Assembly: GCA_013076295.1 (NCBI GenBank)
Contig: RQOL01000861.1
Location: 2,666,001 to 2,730,000 of the forward strand
DNA: 64,000 bases
Direction of reading: 5' to 3'
Origin: Sanderia malayensis
Lineage: Eukaryota > Cnidaria > Scyphozoa > Semaeostomeae > Pelagiidae
Shown here: positions 37,482-50,209 of the stretch, piece after piece
How the letters are laid out: each line of letters starts with the position of its first letter
How positions within the stretch are numbered: position 1 is the stretch's first letter
Notes under the pieces: model-generated
Told to the model about the DNA's origin: nothing
The model's database searches: none
The model's input: the letters and a program-made list of their open reading frames with translations, nothing else
Position numbers and translations under genes: made by a program

Positions 37482-40400
37482 ATGGAACAGAACATAAGAG
37501 AGAGACAGGAAGAGGAGCTGCAAGTATTGCAAGCTATATACACAAATGAGTTCGAAGATCTCAGAAGTCCACAACAAATTGAGGTTGTTTTGAATTTGTT
37601 TTCAATTTTTTACCATTACCATCAACACTGCAATGTCTTACATTTTTTACCTCAAGGGGTTGCAATGTTTTGTGTCTCATATCCTATCAACGTTTTGTAA
37701 TGATAGATTTCTTTATTTTGAAGGCTGGTAGCCCTGCTGTTGTTTGCTTGAAGCTGACTCCACTTCACAGCATAATGAGACAGGAAATTCATGCCAAAGT
37801 GGACCTTGTTATCAAATACACAACAAGATATCCTCAAGAGTAAGTTACTATTTATATCTGCATGTTATAAAGCATTTTAAAAGCTTTTGGATGCTTGTGA
37901 AGTAGGTAGATGTTCATGAAAGATATACTGCTCCTATGATATACGATTGTTTTGTGATAATTTCTGCAATATCTTTTCAGCCCACCTTTACTGAGGTTGG
38001 AAAATGCAAAAGGTTTGTCAAAGGAGCAGATTTCTGGCTTAAAAAAAGACCTTGATTTGCAAGCAAAGGAACTCATCGGAGAGGTAACGAATGTTAATGG
38101 TTTACTTAGCTCTTCCGGATCATATTGTTCTAACAATTCTTAAATTTTTTGTTGTGAGACTTATCAATCCATTTTTAGGTCATGGTTCTTCAGCTTGCTC
38201 AGTCAGTGCAAGCATTTCTTCACAAGCACAACATTCCAACTTTGTCATTTCATGAACAGATGTTGAAGAACATGCAGAAAGAGAAGGAGATGAGAGACAA
38301 AGAAACGGAAAGGAAACTTGCCAAAGATAAAGCACAAGCAAAGGAGATCGATGATGATGTTGTATGTGATAATATTATAAATATACTAATAATATAGTAT
38401 TTGTTATATAGATGATCATACAATGATAATGTTAATGCATTTGCTTTTTACAATGTTCTTTGTGTGTGCTTCACAATTGTTTGCTTAAGTTGTGTGGTGT
38501 TGATTTTCGCTTTTATTTCATTGTAGAATAAATTGGTGCAGGTTGCATTGCAAGAAAGGGAAGAAGCAATGAAAGAGGAACGGAAAAGGCGTCAGCAATC
38601 TGATGAAAATGTATACACAATTTTCCCACCACTATTAGTATTGCAAATGCTAGTTTTACTGTTTTGACAACAGTCTTAGATTAGTAGAACCTCATTATTT
38701 TAACTTGAAAGAGCATTCAAGTTGAACAATGCATGATAGTGCATGAGGCATTCTAGTTTATTCTCAGATGTTGACAAGTTTGAAGCTTGATCCCTTGATT
38801 TTTCACTTGTTTTATAGAGAGCTGATTCTTTTGAGTTTGGCAACAGTGGAATACTTAGTTCAAGTCCTAATAATCTGGCAAGAAAGAAGAGTACAGAGCT
38901 CAGCGATAGAACAACAGATGGTGGGGTAATGGACTTGAAAAGTCGAGGAAGAGAAAGCATTATTTGTAATCGAATAAGTAGACAAGTTGAAATCATAAAT
39001 TTCTCTCAAAAACTTGGAGATATAGTTGTTCATTGTGGAAAATGCGTTGGTGAGTTTCTCATAGATTTTGTCATTATTTCAGCAGTGCTTAGAAGGGTTG
39101 TATACAACTGTCACTGGTTTGAAGTCAGACTCCCTTGTTTATATCTGGATAGTTTGCTGCGATCAATTAACATCTGTTCTTGACAGGTCATGATTTTCAA
39201 GGCGCTTGCACACGATCTGGATTGGATCTTGAAAGTGGACAAATAGTATCTGTTTGTGAATGGATGTTAAAAAGTAGAAAAGCAAAAAAGAAAAGCAACC
39301 TAGATGTGGACAATGTCTATCAACAGGTTTCTCCAGCAATTCATAATTTACAATCTTTTGAGTTTTAATTTATGCAATTTATCTATTGCTATCTATGGTT
39401 TACTGAATTGTTTTCACCTAAAGGTTTGTGGTATGGAACAAGAGATATCTTATTTGAAAACGAAACTACAGCATCCAAATTTGATTCATTATCAATCGAT
39501 CTGTTTTGAAAAGAATGAAGATAATGTCAATGCAAGGGTTCGTATTTCACAGTTGTTTTCTCCCCATATAATAAATCTGCTTTGCTTTTTGCACGGCAGC
39601 AAACTGACCCTTATTTTAGCTGTCTGACATGTGCTGTATTAGCAAGAACAGAGTGGGATTCTTTGACGCATATTGACGTATAATAGGTATCGCAATATAT
39701 AGATGTTGTGAACGTTCTTGCGTTTCTTGAAGGTCTTAATGGATTATTTGAATGGCTCAACACTTGCAGAAAGCGTAGAGCCGCCAGGAGTCGCAATTGA
39801 TTTGCTTAAAGATTACACAAAGCAACTCGTGAGCGTACTGAATCACTTGCACGCCAAATCCATCGCACATCGAGATCTTCAGGTCTGTACAAACACCCTG
39901 CATAACATACTACTAGTACTGTTATTGTTACCAATTGAATCATGCGAACATGTGCATTACAAGTATCTTGAGTATTGCATGCGTCATGGCGGACGAGCTC
40001 TCCGCCGTTTCTAACCACTGTACGCTATTTTGCAGCCTTCGAATGTATTTGTGACACAAGGAAATGTCTTAAGAGTCTCAGGCTACGCTGTTTTAAGAAG
40101 GTGAATCTTTTACCTACATCAGGCTCTCCTTTTATTTGTTTATGGACTTGCAATGCTTGCATCACAGCGATTTCCTTGCACAGCTAATGTTACTGCAGCC
40201 ACCACAGTTAACGGAGCTTGATAGGAGCTAAACAATGGTTGTTTTTCAGGCTGTCTGATTTGTATAATTTGTTGCAAGAAGAAGGGACTGAACAAGACGA
40301 ATTTGCTGATTATAGAAAGCTCGTCAAGCCAGGCAAGAAAGGAGACATCTTTAATTTGGTAAATCAATCAGATTTTTATGCTGCTTTACCATAGTTGACT

Positions 40401-43400
40401 TAATACTGTATTAAGGTTATTTCACACTGAATATCTGATTGTTATATTGATTAACTGGTTGTACAATATTTCCTCTTCTCAGGGATTAGTTGTGCTGTCA
40501 TTGTTACAAGGAAAAATTGCCACTGGGTACCCTGTGGAGATTCCAGCAGGTCTACCAGAGGACTTGCAAGACTTCTTATTAAAGTGAGAAGAAATTATTT
40601 TTATATTACCTCCTGTATCTGTAATGTTTGGTTTAGTTTTTGGTTGGTTTTGGCAAAATTTCCAGGGGGTAATTGTACTAGATTTAATGCTTGATTTTTA
40701 TAGATGTTTGAATATAGACGAAAAGGAAAGGTGGACAGCATCACAGCTTACAAAGCATTCATTTCTAATTGTTCAAAGTACTCCATATAACTTTAACAGC
40801 AGCCATCCGGCTGACCCTGCGCAGGAGACCAATCAAGGCGAAGGAGCACACGACGAGTCGAGTTTTTTGCATTCACTCAACGAGTTGAACATCCCAAGTA
40901 AAACTCGATTGGTTACGGATTTTGAAATTCTTGAATCTCTTGGGAAAGGTGGATTTGGTGATGTCATAAAGGTATTTACAAATATTTAAAGTTTGGATAT
41001 GATGTTTCATCCACAGCCAGCTGTTATGTGCTCGTGAGATATACCATACAATGATAGAAACGTTTGGTATTTCTGCTGTCAGTTTTCTGTGCTTATTACT
41101 AGTTTTAAGTCCTCTCTTTTCAGGCTCGTAAGAAACTTGACGGTTTGCTGTATGCAATTAAACGAATCAATCTGAATCCAAAAAGTGCCCAGTTAAAAAA
41201 AAGAATTATCAGGGAAGTCAAACTTCTTTCAAGGCTCAACCATGAAAATGTAGTCAGGTAAATCGTATTATCTCGCAAATTAATTAGCAGCTTAAATCTT
41301 GAGTTATTTACTCTCGTAACGTTCACTAATGTGACAGTAATGAAGTAAATTTCACACGTTTACCTTGATTGGAATTTTAGATGAGTTGCATTGGAAGCTC
41401 TGTAGCGAAACTCCTAACGTTCATGTAATTAAAGTTGCTCTTTAATGTAGGTATTACAGCTCCTGGATCGAGGCTGAAGAGATACGCCCTGATGATTTGA
41501 AATCTTCCGAAACTGGAACCGAGACTGATAGCAGCAAACAGCGAAAGCGAACCACAAGCAGCAACCAAACTAAAGACGAAAACAAAGAGGATAGCCTCAT
41601 GAAGTACAATAACTTTGAAGCACCAAGTATGGTTGCAGATATCAACGAGGATGATATATCTTGGTGTGACGATGAAGTGAAGATAGAGAGCAGTGGAGAG
41701 AATCATTATTCAGACAGCGAATCTTCATCATCATTATCATCGTTGTCGTCAGATGTTGGTGGCGGAAGGCGGATTGATATGCGATTAAAGCATTCGAGTG
41801 GTGTTTTGAAAAGAGCTGAGCAGAGGGATTCATCGGAAGGTGTCGTGTTTAAAATGGACGATTCTATTTTCCAGTTTGGAGATGTATCTGATACAGATGT
41901 GCGTAAGCAGATACTGATATTGCCTTATCACTCATCTCTGTTGATAATTTACTCTTTCATATTTATGTATACCCTTGAAGTTTCAAGGTTTCTGCTGATG
42001 GTTTTTCTTCTTTTATCACTGGAATTCTATTTTGTTTTGTTTCAGGATGATTCAGAAAGTGAACAGGCCTTGCCAAGTCTGACAACGACCGAGACGAACG
42101 CATCAGAAGCGACGTTTGCGCAGTATCTTTACATCCAAATGGAATACTGCGAGAAAAGCACGTTGAGAAATGTGATAGATGAAGGCCTGCACAAAAACCA
42201 CGATCGAATGTGGAGGCTTTTCAGAGAAATTATTGAAGGGCTGTCACATGTTCATTCTCAGGTGAAAACTGGATACATTTAGAGGGGTTTTTATCGCTGG
42301 TTCAATGAATTCGAATCAATTGGTTTCCGCAATAAGCTCAAAACCAGTCCAATTGGATTGAGTGATAAGTTCAAACCCAGTTCTATTGGGTTCAGTGATA
42401 AGTTCAAACCTAGTCCGATTGGGTTCAGTGATAAGTTTAAACCCATTCCAATTGGGTTCAGTGATAAGTTTAAACCCATTCCAATTGGGTTCAGTAATAA
42501 GTTCAAACCCATTCCAATTGGGTTCAGTAATAAGCTCAAACCCAGTTCTATTGGCCTCAGTGATAGTTGTCTTCGTGTGTTTTGTGATCAGCTAACCCTT
42601 AATCAAATGCATTCATCCATCTACTTATTATTTTATGATTATTTATATTTCCTTTTAGGGAATCATACATCGAGATTTGAAACCGGTGAATATATTCATG
42701 GATTCACGTGATCAAGTGAAGATCGGTGACTTTGGATTGGCTACTTCTCACACGACAGGCGTTCTCGACCAATCAATGGTGTCCTTGAGCATTGCATCTG
42801 AAACAAAAGCATCGAATGAATCATCGAATCGTATGACAGGCAAAGTTGGAACGTATCTATACGCCGCACCAGAGATTGATGGACTGGGAACGAAAGTGAA
42901 GATATCAGAAAGAGTTGATATGTACAGTTTGGGAATTATCTTTTTCGAGATGTGCTATAAGCCGTTACTGACGGGCATGGAGCGCGTCAAAGTTATAGGA
43001 ATGCTAAGAACAGTAAGAACCAGTATTGTGTTATTATGTTACCCCTGGCAAAGGTGAATCTATTGAGCGTAACATATTCTCTGATATGAGTCATAGAGTG
43101 GTGATATAACTTTTTGTTTTCAAGGAAAAGATTGTTCTTCCGGAAGATTTTGAAGAGAAACCTCGACCGAAAGAACGAAAACTTCTTTTCTGGCTTCTAA
43201 ATCACAGCCCGGAAGAGCGGCCGACGGCCAATGAGTTACTCGAAAGCGGGCTGATTCCACCGAAGCTTGAAGACAAGCATTTTGATGAACTCCTTGCACT
43301 GACACTGAAACAGACGAGTTCGACTAAGTACAAACGGCTGACGGCCGCTTTGTTCAGCCAGAACCCCGACCCAGTGACCGAACAAATTTACGATATTCAC

Positions 43401-46093
43401 ATGGATCAGTATAAGGAGGGTAGTTTGACGACGGCGCACGCTTACGAATACGTGGAGGGCGTGCTTCGTGAGTTATTTACACAACACGGTGCAGTAGGCC
43501 AAGACATACCTCTTCTGCTTCCAAAATGCCGCGTGTTTGAGGAGTACGATTCGATAGCAAATGTAATGGATCCAGAGGGCATTCTCTTGTCTCTACCTTT
43601 CGATTCTCGTGTCGGACTGGCACGATACATTGCACGCAATGGTATTTATAACATGAAGAGATACAACATTGGAAAAGTGTATCGTGACACGAAGATTCAT
43701 CGTGCACACCCGATAGAGATCAAGGAATGCTCATTTGATATCATCACTGACTCGTCGAACTCAATGATACCGGATTCTGAAGTACTCTATGCTGTCGAAG
43801 AGATCATCAAATACTTTCCTAATATCAGGCATCGCAGCTTTTACATTCGCATGAACCATACGTCATTGCTGAAGGCTATATTACAGCAGGCTGGCCTGGA
43901 TGAAGTACGCACGGATAGAGTCTATACCATGCTACAGTGTTCTAAAGACAGCAAGGAGCGTGTTGCTAAAATCAAGGCATTTCTACTCGAAACAGACGTG
44001 CCTGAACACAATGTGAATAAACTGATGACATTTCTCGAGTTTGAAGGACCTGTTAATAGAGCAAGGGAAGTTTTACAGTCACTTAGGAAAGCTAGAGGAC
44101 AAGTTGGACAGTTGGCCAAGCAAGCTTTCAACGATTTAATCGCAGTTGCGCGCAACGCAAAGTTATTCGGTCTTGAATTACCAATATTGGTGCAAACGAG
44201 CTTGGCGTATAACGTCAATATGTTCTCAGGCATAGTCTACCAGTTCGTCGCTGAAAATAAGCGCAAACGAAAACATGGTGGCGTGGATATCCTTGCGGCC
44301 GGGGGCCGGTATGATAAACTGATTGAGTTGTTCAGGCGGCCTATTGACGAACAGAAACATTCCCCACGCGCCGTAGGCGTGAGTATAGCTGTGGAGAAGA
44401 TTGTCAACTCGGTATTGGCCGAGGTTGATAGGAATGAATGCATTCCGCCGTATCTGAGTGAATGTAATGTTCTTGTCAGCTCCATTGGTGAATCGTCGCT
44501 TCTGGAACAAAGGCTCGGTGCAATGAAAGAACTATGGGCTGCAGGTAACATGCTACAACAACAGTATAGAGTGCATATTGCATCTAACCGTGCATTATAC
44601 TCACTTAAAACGTTGTATGGTGAAGGAGAGCTTCAAGGGACAAAAGTATTTATCCGTTGTCTATATGTGTCCGTCAATGGTATTCAACTGTATTATGTCG
44701 CATACCTCGTATGTGTACCGCACATAACGTTGTTTTGTTACTACATCAACTGATCTTATCCATTGCTCACAGTTTTGTTCCTTTTCAGGCATCAGAGCAA
44801 AGTTATCGTCTTATGACGTGCATCATGATGCCAGCTTAGAGGTGCTTCAAGATTACTGCAAAGAAGCTGGTATCAACAACCTTCTACTGCTGAAGGAAGC
44901 AGAAGCTGATTACGTCAGAGTATGCCACGTATTATGTTATTGTTTATCCTTTATTGTTGAATATGGTGCTGTTTCTTTTTAATCCAGTTGCAATTTTGCT
45001 AATGGGGGTTTACTCAGTTGATCTATCCTTGATAGAAAGCTGTCAAGGATGGATAAACTGATAGCTTTCTATAGATCAACTGATAACTTCCTATCAGGGG
45101 TAGATCAACTGATAGCATCAAGGATGGATCAACTGATAGCTTTCTATTAAGGATGGATCAACTGATAGCTTTCTATCAAGGGTGGGTCCCATGAGCCTCT
45201 ACTGATGTATTAACGAACTGTGTGTTTTTACTTGTAGATTCGCACTAGAGAAAAGGAGAAATTCAGCGAAGTTAAAGTTGCAAGGAATATGATGTGTGAT
45301 TACCTGCATGCATTGTTATCGGAGATAAAAGATGCCAGCCTGACAGGACCAAAGGTAGTATCTGCTATTGCAATGATGCCTTGAGAAATCAAGAATTTTT
45401 CTACCTGAATTCATATGTTATGCTGAATGTTTTGATTTTTTTGTAGCAGATGCAGTCATTGCCACAGATGCCTTCAACAAGCGAATCTTCACTCATCAAT
45501 ACTACGTTTTTGCTTCACGATAAAGTATTAGCCAAGCGAAGAATTGAGAGCCAGATTCTCAGTAAATTATCAAGCGTTATTCAACAGTCGTTCCTGAAAA
45601 CTCCAGTGGAAATCGTTGTGGTATGTTTTTATGTTTTCAATGGTTTATATGGGGTTAAAAACTTGGTAAATAGTTGTGTTATGGTGCAACCGTATTGTTA
45701 TGTAAATAGAAAGATTGATATCATGTATCGTTGTCCTGAAGTTTTCTGAGCTTAGCATGGCTCTAAGGGGTTAAGAGGTTTTGTTACTGCTACGTGTAGA
45801 GGCAAATTTAGATTTGAAATTGTTGATATTGTTATTAATATGTGCTTCTTTATTTATTTCTTCAGGTTGACCTCCCTTTGAACAGTTTGAAAGCTGTTTT
45901 CGCCCATCTTGACATCGACGAGGAAGACGATGAATTTGAAGCAAGCGTATCTGATATCATCGACAGACAAAAACAGAAGAAATCGGCTCAGTACATCCAC
46001 AGAGTTTGCTCCACATTGAGAGAGATCAAACGAGAGAGACATGTTGTTGTGTTGTACGGGTTTAAGGACGATGTCTATAGGATATTTGTATAG
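37482..46093 (+). CDS. EIF2AK4: eIF2alpha kinase GCN2
   Basis: Senses uncharged tRNA and phosphorylates eIF2alpha. Exons: 37482-37583, 37724-37839, 37981-38083, 38179-38361, 38527-38610, 38818-39049, 39187-39326, 39424-39537, 39733-39882, 40036-40100, 40250-40358, 40483-40583, 40704-40971, 41124-41257, 41451-41898, 42046-42261, 42659-43012, 43125-44544, 44789-44919, 45238-45354, 45447-45620, 45866-46093; 1662 residues, the usual GCN2 length. Order: RWD (about 1-130; LQVLQAIYTNEFEDL), charged linker, pseudokinase (about 275-500; HRDLQPSN and SGY in place of DFG), kinase (about 570-1010; GKGGFG, YAIKR, HRDLKPVN, IGDFGLAT, YAAPE) with a long acidic insert, HisRS-like domain (ILAAGGRYD) and C-terminal dimerisation/ribosome-binding region. 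The upstream neighbour is the telomeric satellite. Confidence 0.96.
42330..42560. repeat. 33-bp minisatellite in a GCN2 intron
   Basis: About seven tandem units of the type TTCAGTGATAAGTTCAAACC plus CATTCCAATTGGG. The unit is a multiple of three and lacks stops in several frames, so it creates spurious open frames on both strands. It lies between exons 16 and 17. Confidence 0.85.
45015..45190. repeat. About 30-bp minisatellite with palindromic units in a GCN2 intron
   Basis: Degenerate copies of ATCAACTGATAGCTTTCTAT and CAAGGATGG. The first copies are partly inverted relative to each other, so the block can fold back. Confidence 0.7.
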
Positions 46094-46449
46094 CCAAAGA
46101 GTTATTTGTACATTGAAACTATGTAGGGCATCAGGGTTTTGTAAAATATGGATTTTTGTGGGCGAAACAATTGAATAGATATTTATAGATTTTCATAAAC
46201 GTGATTGTATGAAAAATGCAACGTAATGTGACGTATGGTTGTTAATGGGGGTGTGTTGGCTTGTTGGCAATGATCTAAGCTCGACCATTGCGGAATGAGT
46301 CATGCACTTGCGCAGGTGCACTCCACCGCTCTCAGTCTTCCTTTCATCATAAATCCCAACTCGGATCCGATCCCTGGCCGAACTCATTTAAAAGTAGCGA
46401 TGGTTTAAACAGAATTTCCACCTAATTATTAAACATCCTTGGTATAGAG
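46094..46449. other. Intergenic, GCN2 to PRELID1-like
   Basis: A 356-bp same-strand gap holding the GCN2 3' UTR and the promoter/5' UTR of the next gene. ATTAAA near 46428 is the only poly(A)-like signal I noticed. Confidence 0.4.
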
Positions 46450-47650
46450 ATGAAGTATTATAGTACGTCTTCAAATATCAAGTAAGTATTATTATCTATT
46501 TTCCACAGTCGTTATGTATTTTGATGTTTTCATGGTGGTGCTAAGGTCTAGGCCCAAACAAACACGGGATGTCAAAATCGACACGGCGGAAGCACGCGCA
46601 ATGCAATGCAACGCACTGTAGTTGTTATTTTTGCATCTTATTTCTCAGTCACGGAAGCTTGAATGTAGATTTATTTTTTCTGTAGATATTCATGGGATCA
46701 AGTGAGCTCGGCTTTTTGGAAAAGATATCCCAACCCGTGGAGTAAACATGTTCTTACCGAAGATGTTGTGAGCAGGTATGTTGTAGTGTAGTTTGACACA
46801 CCTCCACTTACACCCACTTGTACCATAGTTTACAGGGGAGGTCCTCCTCTATTAACTATACTTGTACTTAAAATTTGATATCATTTGGAACTCAACCTTT
46901 TTAAGGCGAGATAATATTATTGTTCTTGACAATCATTTTCATATTTTCTCAGGTGTATAGAAGAATCTAAGTTAAAAACAACAAAAATTTTAACAAAGAC
47001 TAATAGACTTCCCAAATGGGGTGAGAAGGTAGGTAAAGTTTCTATTATTTTTCAGCAAGAAAGCATTTCTCTTTTGAAATAATTTTAATTCTTTCTTTTT
47101 CTTATTTCTAGTTTGTTTCCAGCAAGACTGCTTGTTTGGTTGAAGAGTCAGAGTTGGACCTTGCAAAGAAATCACTAACAACTTATACAAGAAACATTAG
47201 TTATCAAAGAATTATGGTCGTAGAAGAAAAATGCCAATACAAATGTTCAAATGATAGCAAGGAATGGTAAGATCTGACAGCTATTTCTCTCTTTAATTGC
47301 CTATATTAATTATAAATGGTCTTGCAAGCTTTAATTAATTGTTTATGTTTCCTCATTTACATTCAGGACATTATGTGAAAGACAGGCATGGATTTCTTCA
47401 AATATTTATGGTTTTTCAAGACCAATTGAAGCATTTGGAGTTGAGCGATATAAACAAAATATTAACAAGGTTGGAATTTTATCTAATCAGAACTTGATTG
47501 CTTGTTAGTTAGTTTATAATACTCAGTTCTTACATATTTTATGCTTTATTTCAGTCAAAAAAAGGCTTAGAATACATGCTTGAAAAAATGTTCATGCCTG
47601 AAAAGATCAAGACTGTTATCAGTGGCATACCGTTGACACAGAACTTTTGA
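46450..47650 (+). CDS. PRELID1: PRELI/MSF1 domain protein, PRELID1-like
   Basis: Exons 46450-46481, 46686-46775, 46953-47028, 47112-47266, 47367-47469 and 47555-47650 join to 183 residues. The PRELI domain fills almost the whole protein: [76 protein letters not shown], then GLEYML near the end. PRELID1/Ups1 with TRIAP1 carries phosphatidic acid across the mitochondrial intermembrane space for cardiolipin synthesis. The WDQV, YPNP and HVLTED words favour PRELID1 over PRELID3. The long Lys/Ala-rich C-terminal tail of vertebrate PRELID1 is absent. Confidence 0.9.
46825..46859. repeat. Imperfect hairpin related to the one at 6840-6878
   Basis: Arms 46825-46841 and 46843-46859 match at 14 of 17 positions and end in CTCTATTAACTAT, the same core as the right arm at 6862. 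It lies in intron 2 of the PRELID1-like gene. Confidence 0.5.
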
Positions 47651-48130
47651 CTGTAATTGCTTTATGAAATTTTGAAAATTATGCGAATTGTGCCCTGTCT
47701 TAATATGCTTAGAATTGTTTTGTAATTGGAGTTTATGATATCTATGAAATTGATATTTGATTGAGAAATGCAGATTATATTTTATTTTGAGCCAATCTTT
47801 TTATGTTTCTTGCGACTTACGAGTGCTTTAAGTAGCGGCCAGTGAGGGTAGCGGCCAGCGGCCAATATGAAAATGGTGGAAATAGAGACGCTGTTTGCTT
47901 GCGGCTGATGGGCTTGGCTTAACCATAGAATTCTATGGGCTTCAAAGAATGAGAATGAGAGCCGTCGTCAATCAATCCAGATAGAGATACCGGATGTTGC
48001 GGTGTGACTTGAAGAGTAGCGACCCAGCATGGCCTACTGTGAAGTGAAGTGGCAAATGGACGTTTTTGCATTTACAAGTCGAAGCAAGCAAGCAAGACCG
48101 CATTATCCATGAAAACAAAAGACCAGAAGG
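47651..48130. other. Intergenic, PRELID1-like to synaptophysin-like
   Basis: 3' flank of one gene and promoter/5' UTR of the next. AGCGGCCAGTG/AGCGGCCAGCG near 47834-47862 is a short GC-rich duplication. A small upstream frame starting at 48108 overlaps the main ATG at 48131. Confidence 0.4.
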
Positions 48131-49597
48131 ATGCTTGGACCAAAGCAAGCAGCGATTGAACATCTTGGTGAAGCTCGTTGGAAAGTTTTTAAATATTCAA
48201 GGGCGTTGATAAAGATTGTTCAACTGGTAAGTTAATGCAAGGCCTGTTGTTACCTTGTTACCAGGTTTGCAAGTAGTTAGCTAAGGCCAGGTCATGTTAT
48301 CGACGCTAGACAGCAAAGCTGGGCGTTTAAAAGTCTGCTTTTACACAATTTTTCTGCAAAGTCCTCTTGAAGTTTGAATATATTCAGATTAATTATTTTT
48401 TTGCAGTTGCTTCCAATAGCAGCAGTTTGTTTGACGATCACATACAATGATGTTGCATATATCCACCAAAGAAACGACACAGCATGGTTCAACATAACTT
48501 TGAAATTCCCCTTTCACTATGACAATAAGACGGTGATATACACTAACGAGACAGTTCCGTCAAACTTCGACTTCGGAAAACAAGTAGAGATATGTAGTTG
48601 GCTTTTTATTGGAGTGAATGGTGCTTGGTTCTTGATAGCTGCATGCATACTCCTGTCCTATGTCTGTGTCCACGGAGGAGAGAAAATGGAAAAAGTTGCA
48701 ACAATGGTAGGCAGGGCCGGTTCCATGGGGGGGTGTGGGGTGTGTGACACCCCCCCAAGAATTGAGTTTTAGCGATTTACTCGGTAAATTTCGATTTTTG
48801 GTCGGTAAAATTATTTTACGAAAGTTTATATGGTTTTGTGGTAAGGATTTTTTTTTAAATTGCTCGGTACATAAGAGCTTACACCCCCCGAAGAAAATTT
48901 TCTGGAACCGGCCCTGATGGTAGGAAGTGTATTGCATCATTATGGAGCTATTTGGGAATCCCCTTTATTTTGGGGTGTCAGGACTGAGCCACACTAAACT
49001 GCAAATTGTTGCTGACTTTTAACAATGTCTGCATGTCTCTTGCGTTGCGGGATAATAATATACATCAGTATCCAAGACAGATACCTCCTGCTAAGGTTCT
49101 CAGAAGCTAAATTTTCATTTATGTGCTCTCTGCATTGTATAATTTTTTTCTAAATTTGTGTCTTTTGCCCTAGGATGGTTTCTTCAGCTGTAGTATGGCA
49201 ATAATAGGTGCCACTTTAACAGGGCTGTGGTTTTATAACATTTTGGACCTGAGGAAAACTGTGCACAATCAAATAAGCTATGTCTACAATGGACCTAGTG
49301 AATGCAACTTAACTGCGAACATGTGCTACATAAGCTATCCAAATTTCATTTACCTCTATGTTGCTTCAGTAAGTTAACACCCATTCATTTCCACATCAAT
49401 GCTCACAAGATCCCTAGTAATTTTCTTTGATGATTATTTCATGTTTATTCAAGGGTGTTGCATTCTTGTCATCAATTTGCTGGGGTGCAAGCATATTCAT
49501 TGCGTTGAAGTACTCATTCAGATCAAAGTATGCTTCACAGGCAGGCATTGGAGGTGTGTTAGAAATGAGCACAGATTTGATAGATGAGATAAAGTAA
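48131..49597 (+). CDS. Synaptophysin/synaptoporin-family four-pass membrane protein
   Basis: Exons 48131-48226, 48407-48706, 49174-49368 and 49454-49597, all phase 0, give 244 residues. The MARVEL-type layout is clear: a short cytosolic start, TM1 (LIKIVQLLLPIAAVCLTI), an extracytosolic loop with N-glycosylation sequons and the FPFHYDN word (compare YPFR in synaptophysins), TM2 (CSWLFIGVNGAWFLIAACIL), TM3 starting at MDGFFSCSMAIIGATLTGLW, a second loop with two Cys and an NLT sequon, and TM4 (VAFLSSICWGASIFIAL) with a short tail. The loops and the P/DF region before TM3 resemble SYPL1/synaptophysin; no Tyr-Gly repeat tail. A 205-bp MITE sits directly at the donor of exon 2. A SYPL-like vesicle protein is my best call; another MARVEL family remains possible. 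Confidence 0.7.
48712..48916. mobile_element. 205-bp hAT-type MITE with 8-bp target-site duplication
   Basis: Perfect 14-bp terminal inverted repeats CAGGGCCGGTTCCA (48712-48725) and TGGAACCGGCCCTG (48903-48916), flanked on both sides by ATGGTAGG (48704-48711 and 48917-48924). CAGGG termini and an 8-bp duplication are hAT hallmarks. The inside has no coding capacity but carries a G-run and matching C-run near the left end. The insertion is in intron 2 of the synaptophysin-like gene, touching the donor site. Confidence 0.9.
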
Positions 49598-50209
49598 TTA
49601 TATAACATTAAGGTACAATTTGATTCTTTTAATCACACCTTTTATCTCATCCCTGATCTTCAAATTTCCCTTGTGACGGTTAAATGATTATATTAATTAT
49701 TTTATTTTGTTCCACTGTTGTATATATTTGATTTTATTGTAATTTTCACACTGTAAATCAAAATTAATATTTTGGGCAAAGGGATTTTTTTTAAGTGGAG
49801 TGATTCATAAGAGCATATATATGTATTTTATAAATTAAATAAATTAACTATGTATTTTGATAGAAAAATGAAGCTTGATGCAACAATGTGGTCCCATTAT
49901 GTCTCAAATTCTCATGTGAATGTAAGTACTACAATTTAAAAATCTTTTAATGCCAACTAACTAGGTAAAAAGTCAGAATCTAGCCAAATACAAAAGCAAG
50001 TGCACAAAAATAATGCTAAAAATCATACCAAAAACTGTGCTAGAAAACTATACAGTAAATTTAGAAATCTACAGAAACTAAACAGAAATGTCAATCAAAT
50101 TGTATATCATCACACCAAATCAGCAGCAGTATGCTTTGCTCAGTGATGATCCCAATGGATCAAAATGTTATTGTGCCAATGGATCAAATTGTAATGACAC
50201 AGTCTCAAA
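49598..50209. other. Convergent 3' region, synaptophysin-like and PHF14
   Basis: AT-rich 3' UTR/intergenic DNA between two convergent genes. TTTATT near 49735 would read AATAAA for PHF14 on the minus strand. No gene seen. Confidence 0.4.

Noticed and set aside
44545..44753. Continuation of the GCN2 exon to a stop at 44753
   Set aside because: The donor at 44545 joined to the acceptor at 44788 restores the conserved GCN2 sequence (LWAAG then IRAKL); read-through is intron.
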